A DNA stretch of 64,000 bases from positions 248,001 to 312,000 of the IMG/VR virus record IMGVR_UViG_3300042473_001265; one strand, given 5' to 3'. Below are positions 52,173 through 59,617 of the stretch, in pieces. Both the position numbers and the translations under genes were made by a program. This DNA comes from a virus. Each line of letters opens with the position of its first letter. The first letter of the stretch is position 1. A model generated the notes under the pieces. The model made no database searches. It was given only the letters and a program-made list of their open reading frames with translations, and had not been told where the DNA came from.

Positions 52173-52633
52173 AAAAGGTGTATTATGAAAAAATTGGACG
52201 GCGGTATCGGCCTGTGGCTGAGTATGATAGCAATCTTTTGGATAGTTTCCATCGAGGTAGTCACCTTGTCTGCGTATACCCCGGGGGACAATCCCGTAGG
52301 TTTAATGTGGAACCTAACCATGCGGCCATGATTGCCGCTGGACGGCTGGCTGAAGATGCCATCTGTCAGGCCCTACACAAGGCCAGTGAAATGCGGCCAC
52401 AAAAAACTCCCATCACTCCGGGTCAACTCAAGGCCTGGCAAAAATTAGCCAAGGAGTTTGGTGATGAATTGTGTACATTACAGCATGCCAGTGCCAGAGA
52501 TTTGGCCGAAGCAGGTGTCAAGGCCATGCAGGCCGAAGCTGACAAACTGATGAGTCATCCCGCAGTGGTTGACGCATGGGAGAAATTTATGTTAACATGT
52601 GAACTTACTAAGGAGAGAAAAAATGGCAACTAA
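52169..52633 (+). CDS. Hypothetical protein sharing a C-terminal motif with the previous gene
   Basis: 154 residues from the ATG at 52169 that overlaps the upstream TGA. 'RRYRPVAEYDSNLLDSFHRG' N-terminus, helical centre, and a C-terminal HPAV.DAWEKF motif. It recurs in large phages. No enzyme motif seen. Confidence 0.6.
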   Translation: MKKVYYEKIGRRYRPVAEYDSNLLDSFHRGSHLVCVYPGGQSRRFNVEPNHAAMIAAGRLAEDAICQALHKASEMRPQKTPITPGQLKAWQKLAKEFGDELCTLQHASARDLAEAGVKAMQAEADKLMSHPAVVDAWEKFMLTCELTKERKNGN

Positions 52634-52835
52634 AGCAACAGTATCAAAAATCAGCGACAAGCTGACCAAGATAAATGAATCATACACTGTGTATCGTTAC
52701 GACAACGGCTTCATGATAGAAGCAGGCGGTCGCAACAAAAAAGGCGACTATGTTACTGCCAAGATCCTGTGCAACACACTAGATGAGGTACTGATTCTTG
52801 TGAAAGAAGCCGGCGAAATGGACCTAGACGTTTAA
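52623..52835 (+). CDS. Small conserved phage protein
   Basis: 70 residues from the ATG at 52623 (AAGGAGAGAAAA upstream; a longer start overlaps the previous gene). 'SYTVYRYDNGFMIEAGGRNKKGDYVTAKILCNTLDEV' is a single beta-rich domain found in marine phages. Overlaps the previous gene by 11 bp. Confidence 0.6.
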   Translation: MATKATVSKISDKLTKINESYTVYRYDNGFMIEAGGRNKKGDYVTAKILCNTLDEVLILVKEAGEMDLDV

Positions 52836-52845
52836 GGACAACAAC

Positions 52846-53523
52846 ATGGCCACCTGGAAACTATCACCACAGTACAAAAAATCAGCAGTAGAGACAATGT
52901 TTTTCTACAATGGCAGCAAAACTATTGTTGTTGAACAAGGCTGGCGCTGGGGCACGTTCACAGTAGAATCAGATGAGCGTCCGCTTACAGATTCAGAACT
53001 TGCAAATGAAGACGGCTATGAACTTGGTTGCATTGACAACGACGAGTCATGGGAACTTTATGAAATGACCGACGGTTGCTGGCTAGATATTGACGCAGGC
53101 CGCGACGCCACTGAAGAGGATGTGGCAGCGTTTGAACAAGCCTGGGAAGATGATGGCTACGATGGCGTGGAAGCTCTGGGCTGGAGCAATGACGATACTG
53201 AGTATTGGTACCATGGTCCGTTGGAATTAACCAACGAAGACACTGGTGAAGTATTCCTAGGTAACGCTGCGGGTACTCAAGCTCAAACTGAACAACAGTT
53301 GCTGGCAGAGTTGGACCAGCTGATTGCCGCCATGCCAGATCCAGATGAACCTGCTGTTACCGACTGGTTTACAGCAGATGTCAAGCCTGTACATAAAGGC
53401 AATTATCAAGCAATTACTGAGGCAGCACCTATGTGGCCGTTTCCTACCATGGTAGAGTGGAATGGCAAGCAGTGGGGCGAGCCTGTCAAAGAATGGCGCG
53501 GACTGGCAAATAAACCTGAGTAA
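52846..53523 (+). CDS. Acidic hypothetical protein
   Basis: 225 residues, very acidic, Trp-rich ('GYELGCIDNDESWELYEMTDGCWLDIDAGRDATEEDVAAFEQAWEDDGYDG'). The C-terminal 60 residues end with 'AAPMWPFPTMVEWNGKQWGEPV'. DNA mimicry is conceivable from the charge; no family known. Confidence 0.6.
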   Translation: MATWKLSPQYKKSAVETMFFYNGSKTIVVEQGWRWGTFTVESDERPLTDSELANEDGYELGCIDNDESWELYEMTDGCWLDIDAGRDATEEDVAAFEQAWEDDGYDGVEALGWSNDDTEYWYHGPLELTNEDTGEVFLGNAAGTQAQTEQQLLAELDQLIAAMPDPDEPAVTDWFTADVKPVHKGNYQAITEAAPMWPFPTMVEWNGKQWGEPVKEWRGLANKPE

Positions 53524-53526
53524 AAC

Positions 53527-53555
53527 TTGACAACACTGGTTGCTACTGTTATAAT
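53527..53555 (+). promoter_or_regulatory. Sigma70-type promoter
   Basis: TTGACA, 17 bp, TATAAT preceded by TGT (extended -10). It has a 30-nt leader to the GTG at 53591. Confidence 0.85.
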
Positions 53556-53590
53556 CGCTATGCATAACATACAAATGTCAAGGGTTTATT

Positions 53591-54049
53591 GTGATAAAAA
53601 ATGTAAGGACAGACTATTATTTGAATTTCATTAAAGACGACCCTGTTCGTCCTCATCTGCCGACCTTTTGGCGTGTAGAACCCAATCGCGAAGTCTATGT
53701 GTTGGAAGATGATGAAACCAACGAAGTTACTGCAATGATATGTGTGGCATTCTGCAACGAAATACCCATTGACGAAGGTGAATTAGAAAAATATTCCACG
53801 CCAACAGACGAACACAGCGCCCGAGGCACCAATGCAATATTCTATACTGTGTGGAGTTACCGGCCTGGTTCAGGTAGAACAATTGTGTTGGGTGTGGCTG
53901 AATTGATCAGAAACACAATGCCCGATGTCAAAAGATTTGTCACACTGAGTCCAATGACCGACATGGCACGCCGATTTCATCTCAGCAACGGCGCTGGTGT
54001 ACTACAGGTCAATTCAACATCGGTAAATTACGAATACAAATTTGACTAA
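53591..54049 (+). CDS. GNAT-like acyltransferase
   Basis: 152 residues from a GTG start (AAGGG upstream). 'AIFYTVWSYRPGSGRTIVLGVAELIRNTMPDVKRFVTLSPMTDMARRFHL' resembles the C-terminal half of GNAT-fold malonyl-CoA decarboxylase-type proteins in large phages, with a CoA-binding Gly/Arg loop. The acyl acceptor is unknown. Confidence 0.6.
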   Translation: MIKNVRTDYYLNFIKDDPVRPHLPTFWRVEPNREVYVLEDDETNEVTAMICVAFCNEIPIDEGELEKYSTPTDEHSARGTNAIFYTVWSYRPGSGRTIVLGVAELIRNTMPDVKRFVTLSPMTDMARRFHLSNGAGVLQVNSTSVNYEYKFD

Positions 54050-54447
54050 TGAGCGACGATCAATCCCACGATGATCTGATTCGACATCTCAAAGGCATAC
54101 GAGAAATAGTCATTAACAGATGTCATGGTGGGTTTGGGCTGAGTCATGATGCTGACCTGTTGTATCTTAAACTGGCCATGATTGACTATACCCAACAGGA
54201 TCGAACAAGTCGCGATGAAACCACAAGACTGGGACCGCAACTGATGGTCGACGGAGATGAGTGGTTGTCAACTGACTTGAAAAGAGACGATCCTGTGCTG
54301 GTATCTGTGGTAAAAAGATTGGGGAAAAAAGCCAATGGTCCGTATGCCGACTTAAAAATTGTAAAAATCCCTGCCAGTGTTGAATGGGAAATTATGAATC
54401 GCGGTGGTAAAGAGTGGGTGGCTGAAGCTCATCAGCGCTGGTACTAA
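54049..54447 (+). CDS. Conserved phage protein
   Basis: 132 residues (TAATG overlap with the upstream gene). 'IREIVINRCHGGFGLSHDADLLYL', 'RDDPVLVSVVKRLGKKANGPYADLKIVKIPASVEWEI' is a family widespread in large phages. Function unknown. Confidence 0.65.
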   Translation: MSDDQSHDDLIRHLKGIREIVINRCHGGFGLSHDADLLYLKLAMIDYTQQDRTSRDETTRLGPQLMVDGDEWLSTDLKRDDPVLVSVVKRLGKKANGPYADLKIVKIPASVEWEIMNRGGKEWVAEAHQRWY

Positions 54448-54451
54448 ACCC

Positions 54452-54459
54452 TATAAATA
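54452..54459 (+). promoter_or_regulatory. T4-consensus late promoter TATAAATA, leaderless placement
   Basis: Exact TATAAATA; six bases before the ATG at 54466. Confidence 0.7.
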
Positions 54460-54465
54460 CACATT

Positions 54466-56214
54466 ATGATATTCGGATACTTTACATTATTTGTTGCACT
54501 GGTCATCAGTGCAGTGGCAGAGTTCTATAGCATTATAGGCCTGACTTCTATTTTTTCCGCAGCTTTTTGGCCGGTGGTTATTATGGGTGTTGCACTTGGA
54601 GTAGGCAAAATCACAGCCGCAATTTGGTTGAAATTAAATTGGCACCGTGCCAGTATAACTTATAAACTGTATCTGGTTCCAGCACTGGTATTCCTCATGT
54701 TGTTGACCAGCATGGGCATTTTTGGCTTTTTGAGCAAGGCACACAGCGATCAAAGTCTGGTGTCGGGCGATGTTACCAGTAAGATTGCAATATATGATGA
54801 AAAAATCAAAACCGAAAAAGAGAATATTGAAGCAAACCGTAAGGCACTTAAACAGATGGATGAAGGAGTGGACCAAGTACTGGGCCGCTCAACATCAGAA
54901 ACGGGTGCCGACAAAGCTGTGGCTCTGCGTCGAGCCCAGCAGAAAGAACGTGCTCGCCTTCAAGCTGAAATATCGCAGTCGCAAAAGTCTATTGCGGAAC
55001 TTAACGATGCCCGTGCGCCTATTGCCGCTGAGGTCCGTAAAGTTGAAGCCGAGGTTGGACCAATAAAATACATTGCGGCATTTATCTATGGTGATAATCC
55101 CGACGCCAATTTGTTGGAAAAAGCAGTGACATGGGTGATTATTATTATTGTTGCAGTGTTTGATCCTCTGGCGCTGATGTTAATTCTTGCTGCTCAACAA
55201 AGTATAAAATGGAATCGTGAAGAAACGGATGAAGACGCCCACAAAAGGATTGAGCAAGAGTTAACAGAAACAATGCAGGATCTCGGCAGAGTGGCCGAGC
55301 CCAAGTATGAAGCCGACGACGGCGCGTTGACCGGCCATCAGGTTGAACAGATTAAAAAAACACTAGCACAGCAACACCCTTATCTGGACCAGCCGTTTGT
55401 GCATTTTAAAAATCTTACACCAATGGTGTATAAACCGGGTGAAACAACTACACTGCCAAAACATCCAAGCATCAATGACTTTGTACCGCAGACCACAGAG
55501 TACATCATTGAAGAAGATACTATCCCTTGTCACAAGTGCGGCACTGATTTAGTAAATGCACCGGGCATCGGGCTATTTTGCCCCAACAAGGCGTGTGATG
55601 TACTAGACGGCCCATTGTGGGATGATCAACTAGAACTTGATTTTACCCAGCCATTGCCCTCAGAGTACCGTTCTTACAAATTGTTTGTGCAACCGGAAAC
55701 AGTGGTTGAGCCAGAAGTGCAGCCACCAACAACAATTATCAGCAGCGACGACCCAATGGATGACGATGTCGAACTTAGTTCGATGGATTCTGTTGAAAAG
55801 GACGCGGCCAGACGATGGAAAGCAGCTCACCCCGGCCACACTTTGAAATTTCAACGACGACTAGTTGACATGGGAAAACTGGCACAACTTCCTTGGTTGG
55901 CAGCAGAATACAATTCTAGCTTGGTTCCAGATATTGATTTGGGCAATGAAACACAATCAGGATTTGGCATTGCGTTTCCTACTGCTCCCAACAAAGGCGA
56001 CAGCTATCTGCGTGTAGACCGACTGCCAAGTGTGCTGTACAAGTTCAATGGCCTTGGCTGGATAGAAGTAGACAAAGCTCTCAGTGACCGTTACGCACAC
56101 GACGAAGCATACATTGATTATCTCATCTCCAAGATAGACACTGGTGAGTATGATCCAGACCTGCTGAGTGATGCCGAGAGAGAACAGATTGAACAAAGAT
56201 TAACTGGAAACTAG
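54466..56214 (+). CDS. Membrane protein with coiled coil and zinc-binding motif
   Basis: 582 residues. Predicted membrane segments at about 1-25, 29-51, 66-88 and 222-245; a long charged coiled coil (about 110-205) between the third and fourth. The C-terminal half is soluble and contains 'CHKCGTDL...FCPNKAC', a four-Cys zinc ribbon (about 351-370). The mix suggests a scaffolding or membrane-tethering protein. No known homolog family is recognised. Confidence 0.7.
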   Translation: MIFGYFTLFVALVISAVAEFYSIIGLTSIFSAAFWPVVIMGVALGVGKITAAIWLKLNWHRASITYKLYLVPALVFLMLLTSMGIFGFLSKAHSDQSLVSGDVTSKIAIYDEKIKTEKENIEANRKALKQMDEGVDQVLGRSTSETGADKAVALRRAQQKERARLQAEISQSQKSIAELNDARAPIAAEVRKVEAEVGPIKYIAAFIYGDNPDANLLEKAVTWVIIIIVAVFDPLALMLILAAQQSIKWNREETDEDAHKRIEQELTETMQDLGRVAEPKYEADDGALTGHQVEQIKKTLAQQHPYLDQPFVHFKNLTPMVYKPGETTTLPKHPSINDFVPQTTEYIIEEDTIPCHKCGTDLVNAPGIGLFCPNKACDVLDGPLWDDQLELDFTQPLPSEYRSYKLFVQPETVVEPEVQPPTTIISSDDPMDDDVELSSMDSVEKDAARRWKAAHPGHTLKFQRRLVDMGKLAQLPWLAAEYNSSLVPDIDLGNETQSGFGIAFPTAPNKGDSYLRVDRLPSVLYKFNGLGWIEVDKALSDRYAHDEAYIDYLISKIDTGEYDPDLLSDAEREQIEQRLTGN

Positions 56215-56215
56215 A

Positions 56216-57424
56216 ATGACCATCAGATCAACACCCACGCATTGCAGTTTTTGTGACAAGCACAAGGATCAAGTCGTCAAACTGATTGTGGGGCACAATG
56301 TAGGCATATGCAACGAGTGTGTTGATTTTTGTCACGGGCTACTGATAAAAGAACAGGCCAAAACAAAAAACGTCACAGAAGAATCAATTTTAGATCCACG
56401 AGCAATACACAAATATCTTGATCAGTATGTGATTGGTCAACCAACTGCTAAAATTGTGTTGAGTGTGGCTGTGGCCAATCATTACAAGCGCATCAGTGAT
56501 ACAGGTCTAGAACAAGAAATACAAAAAGCCAATATCTTAATAACAGGACCAACCGGCACAGGCAAAACACTGATGGCCCGTACTGTGGCCAAATATTTAG
56601 ATGTTCCTTTTGTCATTGCAGATGCAACCACATTGACCGAAGCAGGTTATGTGGGTGATGATGTTGACAGTTTGATCACACGGTTATATCATGCCAGTGG
56701 AAATGATGTGGAACGCACACAGCGCGGTATTATATTCCTAGACGAAGTAGACAAAATAGCCCGCAAAAGCGAAAGCGCCACGGTAACACGGGACATATCC
56801 GGCGAGGGTGTGCAGCAAGCACTGCTCAAACTGATCGAAGGTACCAAGTGCAAAGTGGCCCAGCAAAATAGTCGCAAGGTCTCAACAGGTGAAACAGTTG
56901 ACATCGACACTACCAACATCCTGTTTATCTGTGGTGGAGCTTTTGTTGGGCTAGACAAAGTTATCAAAACCCGCACACACGGAACTGCCATTGGATTTGG
57001 TGCAAAGTTAACAGTGCCAAACAACGCCACAACAGAAGCAATCACTCCAGACGATCTAGTACGCTACGGAATGATACCGGAGTTTGTGGGAAGATTTCCC
57101 AGCATTATACAACTGGACGAGCTGACCAAACCACAACTTATTACCATTCTTACCGAAGTAAAAAACAACCTGGTTGGTCAGTACAGATGGTTGTTTAACC
57201 AAGATGGGGTAGCATTGGACTTTGATACCGACAGTTTAGATCTAATTGCTGAACGCACAATGGTCACAAAAACTGGTGCTCGTGGACTGCATACAGAACT
57301 AGAGCGTGTGTTGTTGCCGCATATGTACAACTTGAAAGATTATCAGTCACGCAATGTGCTAAAAATTGCCATTGACAAAACACAAGTCACAACGCCTCTT
57401 AAATTAGAACAACAAAATTCTTAA
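56216..57424 (+). CDS. clpX: ClpX ATP-dependent unfoldase
   Basis: 402 residues, similar to E. coli ClpX (424). The N-terminal zinc domain has Cys10, Cys13, Cys32 and Cys35. 'GPTGTGKT' (Walker A, about 109-116), 'IIFLDEVDKIA' (Walker B), 'AGYVGDDV' (pore-1 loop GYVG) and 'AIGFGAK' (the IGF ClpP-docking loop) are all intact. It should unfold SspB- or ssrA-type substrates and feed host ClpP. No phage ClpP is seen. It follows the membrane protein by 1 bp. Confidence 0.95.
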   Translation: MTIRSTPTHCSFCDKHKDQVVKLIVGHNVGICNECVDFCHGLLIKEQAKTKNVTEESILDPRAIHKYLDQYVIGQPTAKIVLSVAVANHYKRISDTGLEQEIQKANILITGPTGTGKTLMARTVAKYLDVPFVIADATTLTEAGYVGDDVDSLITRLYHASGNDVERTQRGIIFLDEVDKIARKSESATVTRDISGEGVQQALLKLIEGTKCKVAQQNSRKVSTGETVDIDTTNILFICGGAFVGLDKVIKTRTHGTAIGFGAKLTVPNNATTEAITPDDLVRYGMIPEFVGRFPSIIQLDELTKPQLITILTEVKNNLVGQYRWLFNQDGVALDFDTDSLDLIAERTMVTKTGARGLHTELERVLLPHMYNLKDYQSRNVLKIAIDKTQVTTPLKLEQQNS

Positions 57425-57429
57425 ATTTA

Positions 57430-57460
57430 TTGACAGATGTTGAGATATCTGTTATAAATA
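57430..57460 (+). promoter_or_regulatory. Overlapping sigma70-type and late promoter
   Basis: TTGACA, 17 bp, TATAAA at 57453-57458; extending this to TATAAATA (57453-57460) gives the exact T4 late box. One sequence can therefore serve both early and late polymerase. Confidence 0.7.
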
Positions 57461-57525
57461 ATCGTGTAGTGCCCATGGTGGGGCTACATTTTAAAAGTCA
57501 TCTTGCTTAATAAAGGAGAAAACAA

Positions 57526-57984
57526 ATGACAAAAACTCTCACCCTTCGCTCTTTCGACATTCCTGCAATTCACAAATTTGGCATCGGATTCGACAACATG
57601 TTTGATGATCTCATGCGTGTGAGTGCTCAACAATCTACCACAAATTATCCACCTTATGATATTGTACAAATCAACGAAGATGAGTACATGATTGCTGTGG
57701 CTGTGGCCGGATTTGGCGACGACAATCTTTCAGTGATCAAGGACAAAAAAGTTTTGGTCATTGAAGGTAAGCACAGCCGTGAAACTGTGGACAATGAAGA
57801 TTCTACTGCAAAATATCTGCACAAAGGCATCAGTGAAAGACATTTCCGCAGGGAATTTCAGTTGGCTGATCATGTGGAAATTGTCAATGCAAATCTTGAA
57901 CTGGGCATCTTGAGCATACACCTAAAGCGTGATATTCCTGAAGAAGCCAAGCCAAAGACCATTGCAATCAACTACAAAAAGTAA
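57526..57984 (+). CDS. Small heat-shock protein (Hsp20/IbpA-like)
   Basis: 152 residues. Alpha-crystallin domain from about 42-130 ('YDIVQINEDEYMIAVAVAGF', 'LVIEGKHS', 'FRREFQLADHVEIVNANLELGILSIHL'), with the L/G motif G-I-L-S-I. C-terminal 'IAINYKK' supplies the IxI-like oligomer tail. N-terminal 40 residues are the variable arm. It holds unfolded proteins for refolding. AAAGGAGAAAAC is the ribosome-binding site. Confidence 0.92.
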   Translation: MTKTLTLRSFDIPAIHKFGIGFDNMFDDLMRVSAQQSTTNYPPYDIVQINEDEYMIAVAVAGFGDDNLSVIKDKKVLVIEGKHSRETVDNEDSTAKYLHKGISERHFRREFQLADHVEIVNANLELGILSIHLKRDIPEEAKPKTIAINYKK

Positions 57985-57990
57985 TATAAT
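57962..57990 (+). promoter_or_regulatory. Sigma70-type promoter
   Basis: TTGCAA, 17 bp, TATAAT. A transcript starting near 57997 would begin within seven bases of a perfect hairpin (58003-58025). Confidence 0.5.
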
Positions 57991-58002
57991 AATCATAAGT
58001 AC

Positions 58003-58025
58003 AGTGGCAGCACAGTGCTGCCACT
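58003..58025 (+). other. Perfect hairpin in clpS leader
   Basis: Ten-base stem AGTGGCAGCA/TGCTGCCACT with a CAG loop. It lacks a T run, so it is not a normal terminator. It lies 20 bp before the clpS ATG, just ahead of its AAAGGA ribosome-binding site. Confidence 0.7.
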
Positions 58026-58045
58026 ACTACAACAAAGGACACACT

Positions 58046-58360
58046 ATGACATCACCAGATATCAATACATTAATCAAATCAAAAGTAGAACTGCGTGAAC
58101 CACCAATGTTTAAGATCATCTACTTGAACGACACCAAGACATCTGTAGATTTTGTAGTTGAAAGTTTAATCACACACTTTGAATACACAGCAGACACTGC
58201 TGTCGCCATCACTGAAGATATCCATAATTCTGGATCCGCAGTGGTAGCAGTATTGCCCTACGAAATTGCTGAACAAAAAGGCATCGAAGTCACTGTGGAT
58301 GCTCGCAATCATAATTTTCCATTGCAGATCAAGCTGGAACCTGAAACAGTTGTGCATTGA
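58046..58360 (+). CDS. clpS: ClpS-like adaptor
   Basis: 104 residues from the ATG at 58046 with AAAGGAC upstream. 'FKIIYLNDTKTSVDFVVESLITHFEYTADTAVAITEDIHNSGSAVVAVLPYEIAEQK' matches the ClpS core: the ND(D) pair and hydrophobic pocket that binds N-degron residues, and the 'A..I...vH..G.a.v..y..E.AE.k' helix. ClpS normally feeds ClpA; here the neighbouring unfoldase is ClpX. The signature Asp pair is N-D rather than D-D. Confidence 0.88.
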   Translation: MTSPDINTLIKSKVELREPPMFKIIYLNDTKTSVDFVVESLITHFEYTADTAVAITEDIHNSGSAVVAVLPYEIAEQKGIEVTVDARNHNFPLQIKLEPETVVH

Positions 58361-58367
58361 ATAAAAT

Positions 58368-59156
58368 TTAAAAATCTATGCTGATGCGTTTGGGATAATA
58401 AGTTGGTGTCCAGCCACTGTCTTCTTGTCGGCCCTTGCAATTGTTCACATAGCGTACCCCGTTGATGTTGCGATCTACTGAATTGTGATAGTGACCAAAG
58501 CACCATGTGTCTATTTTGTTTTCAGTGTCTTCGTCCAGCACTAGCGACATGTGCGAATTACCCATTTTGTTGAACTCGTAGGTGTCGGTTATGCTGACAT
58601 CGTGACTGATAAGATCCATGGCAGGCACAGTGTGCGTGACCACAACAATGCGTTTGACATCTGAATGTGTTTGTAGTTTTTTAACACTGTTGATTAGATA
58701 AGCAACATCATCAAATGCAAAAGACTCTATTTCTGCGGTGGTATCGTAATTGGTTTTCATCACATCAGTCCACCACAGCTTGCACTGTTGTTCGTCTATG
58801 TTGCGATCAAAGTCCCAGGTCCACCATCCATTGGTGCCAATGATAGCAACACCATTGATGATCACACAGTTGTTTTGTAAAAACACAACATTTGGAATGT
58901 CAGTTATTGCTTCTTCCAGTATGGAATAACTTTGTTCAATCACATCTAAATTGTATCTGTGTTCGTTGTTGCCATCTATATAAAACACTGCTTGATAGCA
59001 TTTGCCCAAGTGCTCAAGAGTTTCTCTTACCACTTCTACATCACGGGAAATGTCTCCGGCAACTATACAAATAGGACTGGTAGCTTGCCCCATCCAGTCC
59101 AGGGTCTCATGCGGATCCAAATGCAGGTCGGAAATTAAATCAAAGGTCATTTGCAT
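58368..59156 (-). CDS. Calcineurin-like metallophosphoesterase
   Basis: 262 residues. Motifs DLHLD (DxH), GDIS, GNNEH, VTHT and GHYHN are the five metal-binding blocks of the family. Close to cellular YfcE/ICC-type enzymes; substrate (cyclic nucleotide, phosphodiester or protein) not predictable. Late-like TTAAATA lies six bases before its ATG. It converges with clpS. Confidence 0.88.
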   Translation of the reverse strand: MQMTFDLISDLHLDPHETLDWMGQATSPICIVAGDISRDVEVVRETLEHLGKCYQAVFYIDGNNEHRYNLDVIEQSYSILEEAITDIPNVVFLQNNCVIINGVAIIGTNGWWTWDFDRNIDEQQCKLWWTDVMKTNYDTTAEIESFAFDDVAYLINSVKKLQTHSDVKRIVVVTHTVPAMDLISHDVSITDTYEFNKMGNSHMSLVLDEDTENKIDTWCFGHYHNSVDRNINGVRYVNNCKGRQEDSGWTPTYYPKRISIDF

Positions 59157-59162
59157 GATACA

Positions 59163-59169
59163 TATTTAA
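59163..59169 (-). promoter_or_regulatory. Late-type promoter box TTAAATA, leaderless placement
   Basis: On the minus strand TTAAATA is followed by six bases and the ATG at 59156. No ribosome-binding site. Confidence 0.55.
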
Positions 59170-59182
59170 AAGGATTTACAAC

Positions 59183-59545
59183 ATGAACATTATTATTGAC
59201 CCAGATCAGCTGAAAACATATCAGGAAAAATACACTGTGTTGGAACTGGACACTATTCGCATGGTGCCAGAAAACAAACAAGTGACGGCCTACTGTGTGG
59301 TTGAATCAATTCCTATTTTGGAATTGCATTTGACAGAAAGCAAGCGAAATCTACACAATGGTCTATTGGAAAACTATCGCAAACGCGACTGGAACTACTG
59401 CCATCAGGCCCTGGACCATTTGATCGGCAGTTGGAATGGCGAATTAGATTCATTCTACGATGATGTACGCAACAGAATCAATGTGTTTATGGAAAATGAT
59501 CCCGGGCCGCAATGGGACGGCATTATAGAAAAACACACAGCATAA
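59183..59545 (+). CDS. Hypothetical protein
   Basis: 120 residues. AAAAGGATTTAC precedes the ATG. 'CVVESIPILELHLTESKRNLHNGLLENYRKRDWNYCHQALDHLIGSWNGELDSFYDDVRNRI' is a helical domain without known function. The gap to the divergent phosphoesterase is 26 bp. Confidence 0.6.
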   Translation: MNIIIDPDQLKTYQEKYTVLELDTIRMVPENKQVTAYCVVESIPILELHLTESKRNLHNGLLENYRKRDWNYCHQALDHLIGSWNGELDSFYDDVRNRINVFMENDPGPQWDGIIEKHTA

Positions 59546-59564
59546 TTGTATTGGACACTGGTGC

Positions 59565-59572
59565 GATAAATA
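59565..59572 (+). promoter_or_regulatory. Late-type promoter box GATAAATA
   Basis: GATAAATA, 45 bp before the ATG at 59618, with AAAGGCC as ribosome-binding site. Confidence 0.6.
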
Positions 59573-59617
59573 TCAACAAGCCAACAAAGATTGGCTGCGA
59601 TTATAAAGGCCAGTGAA

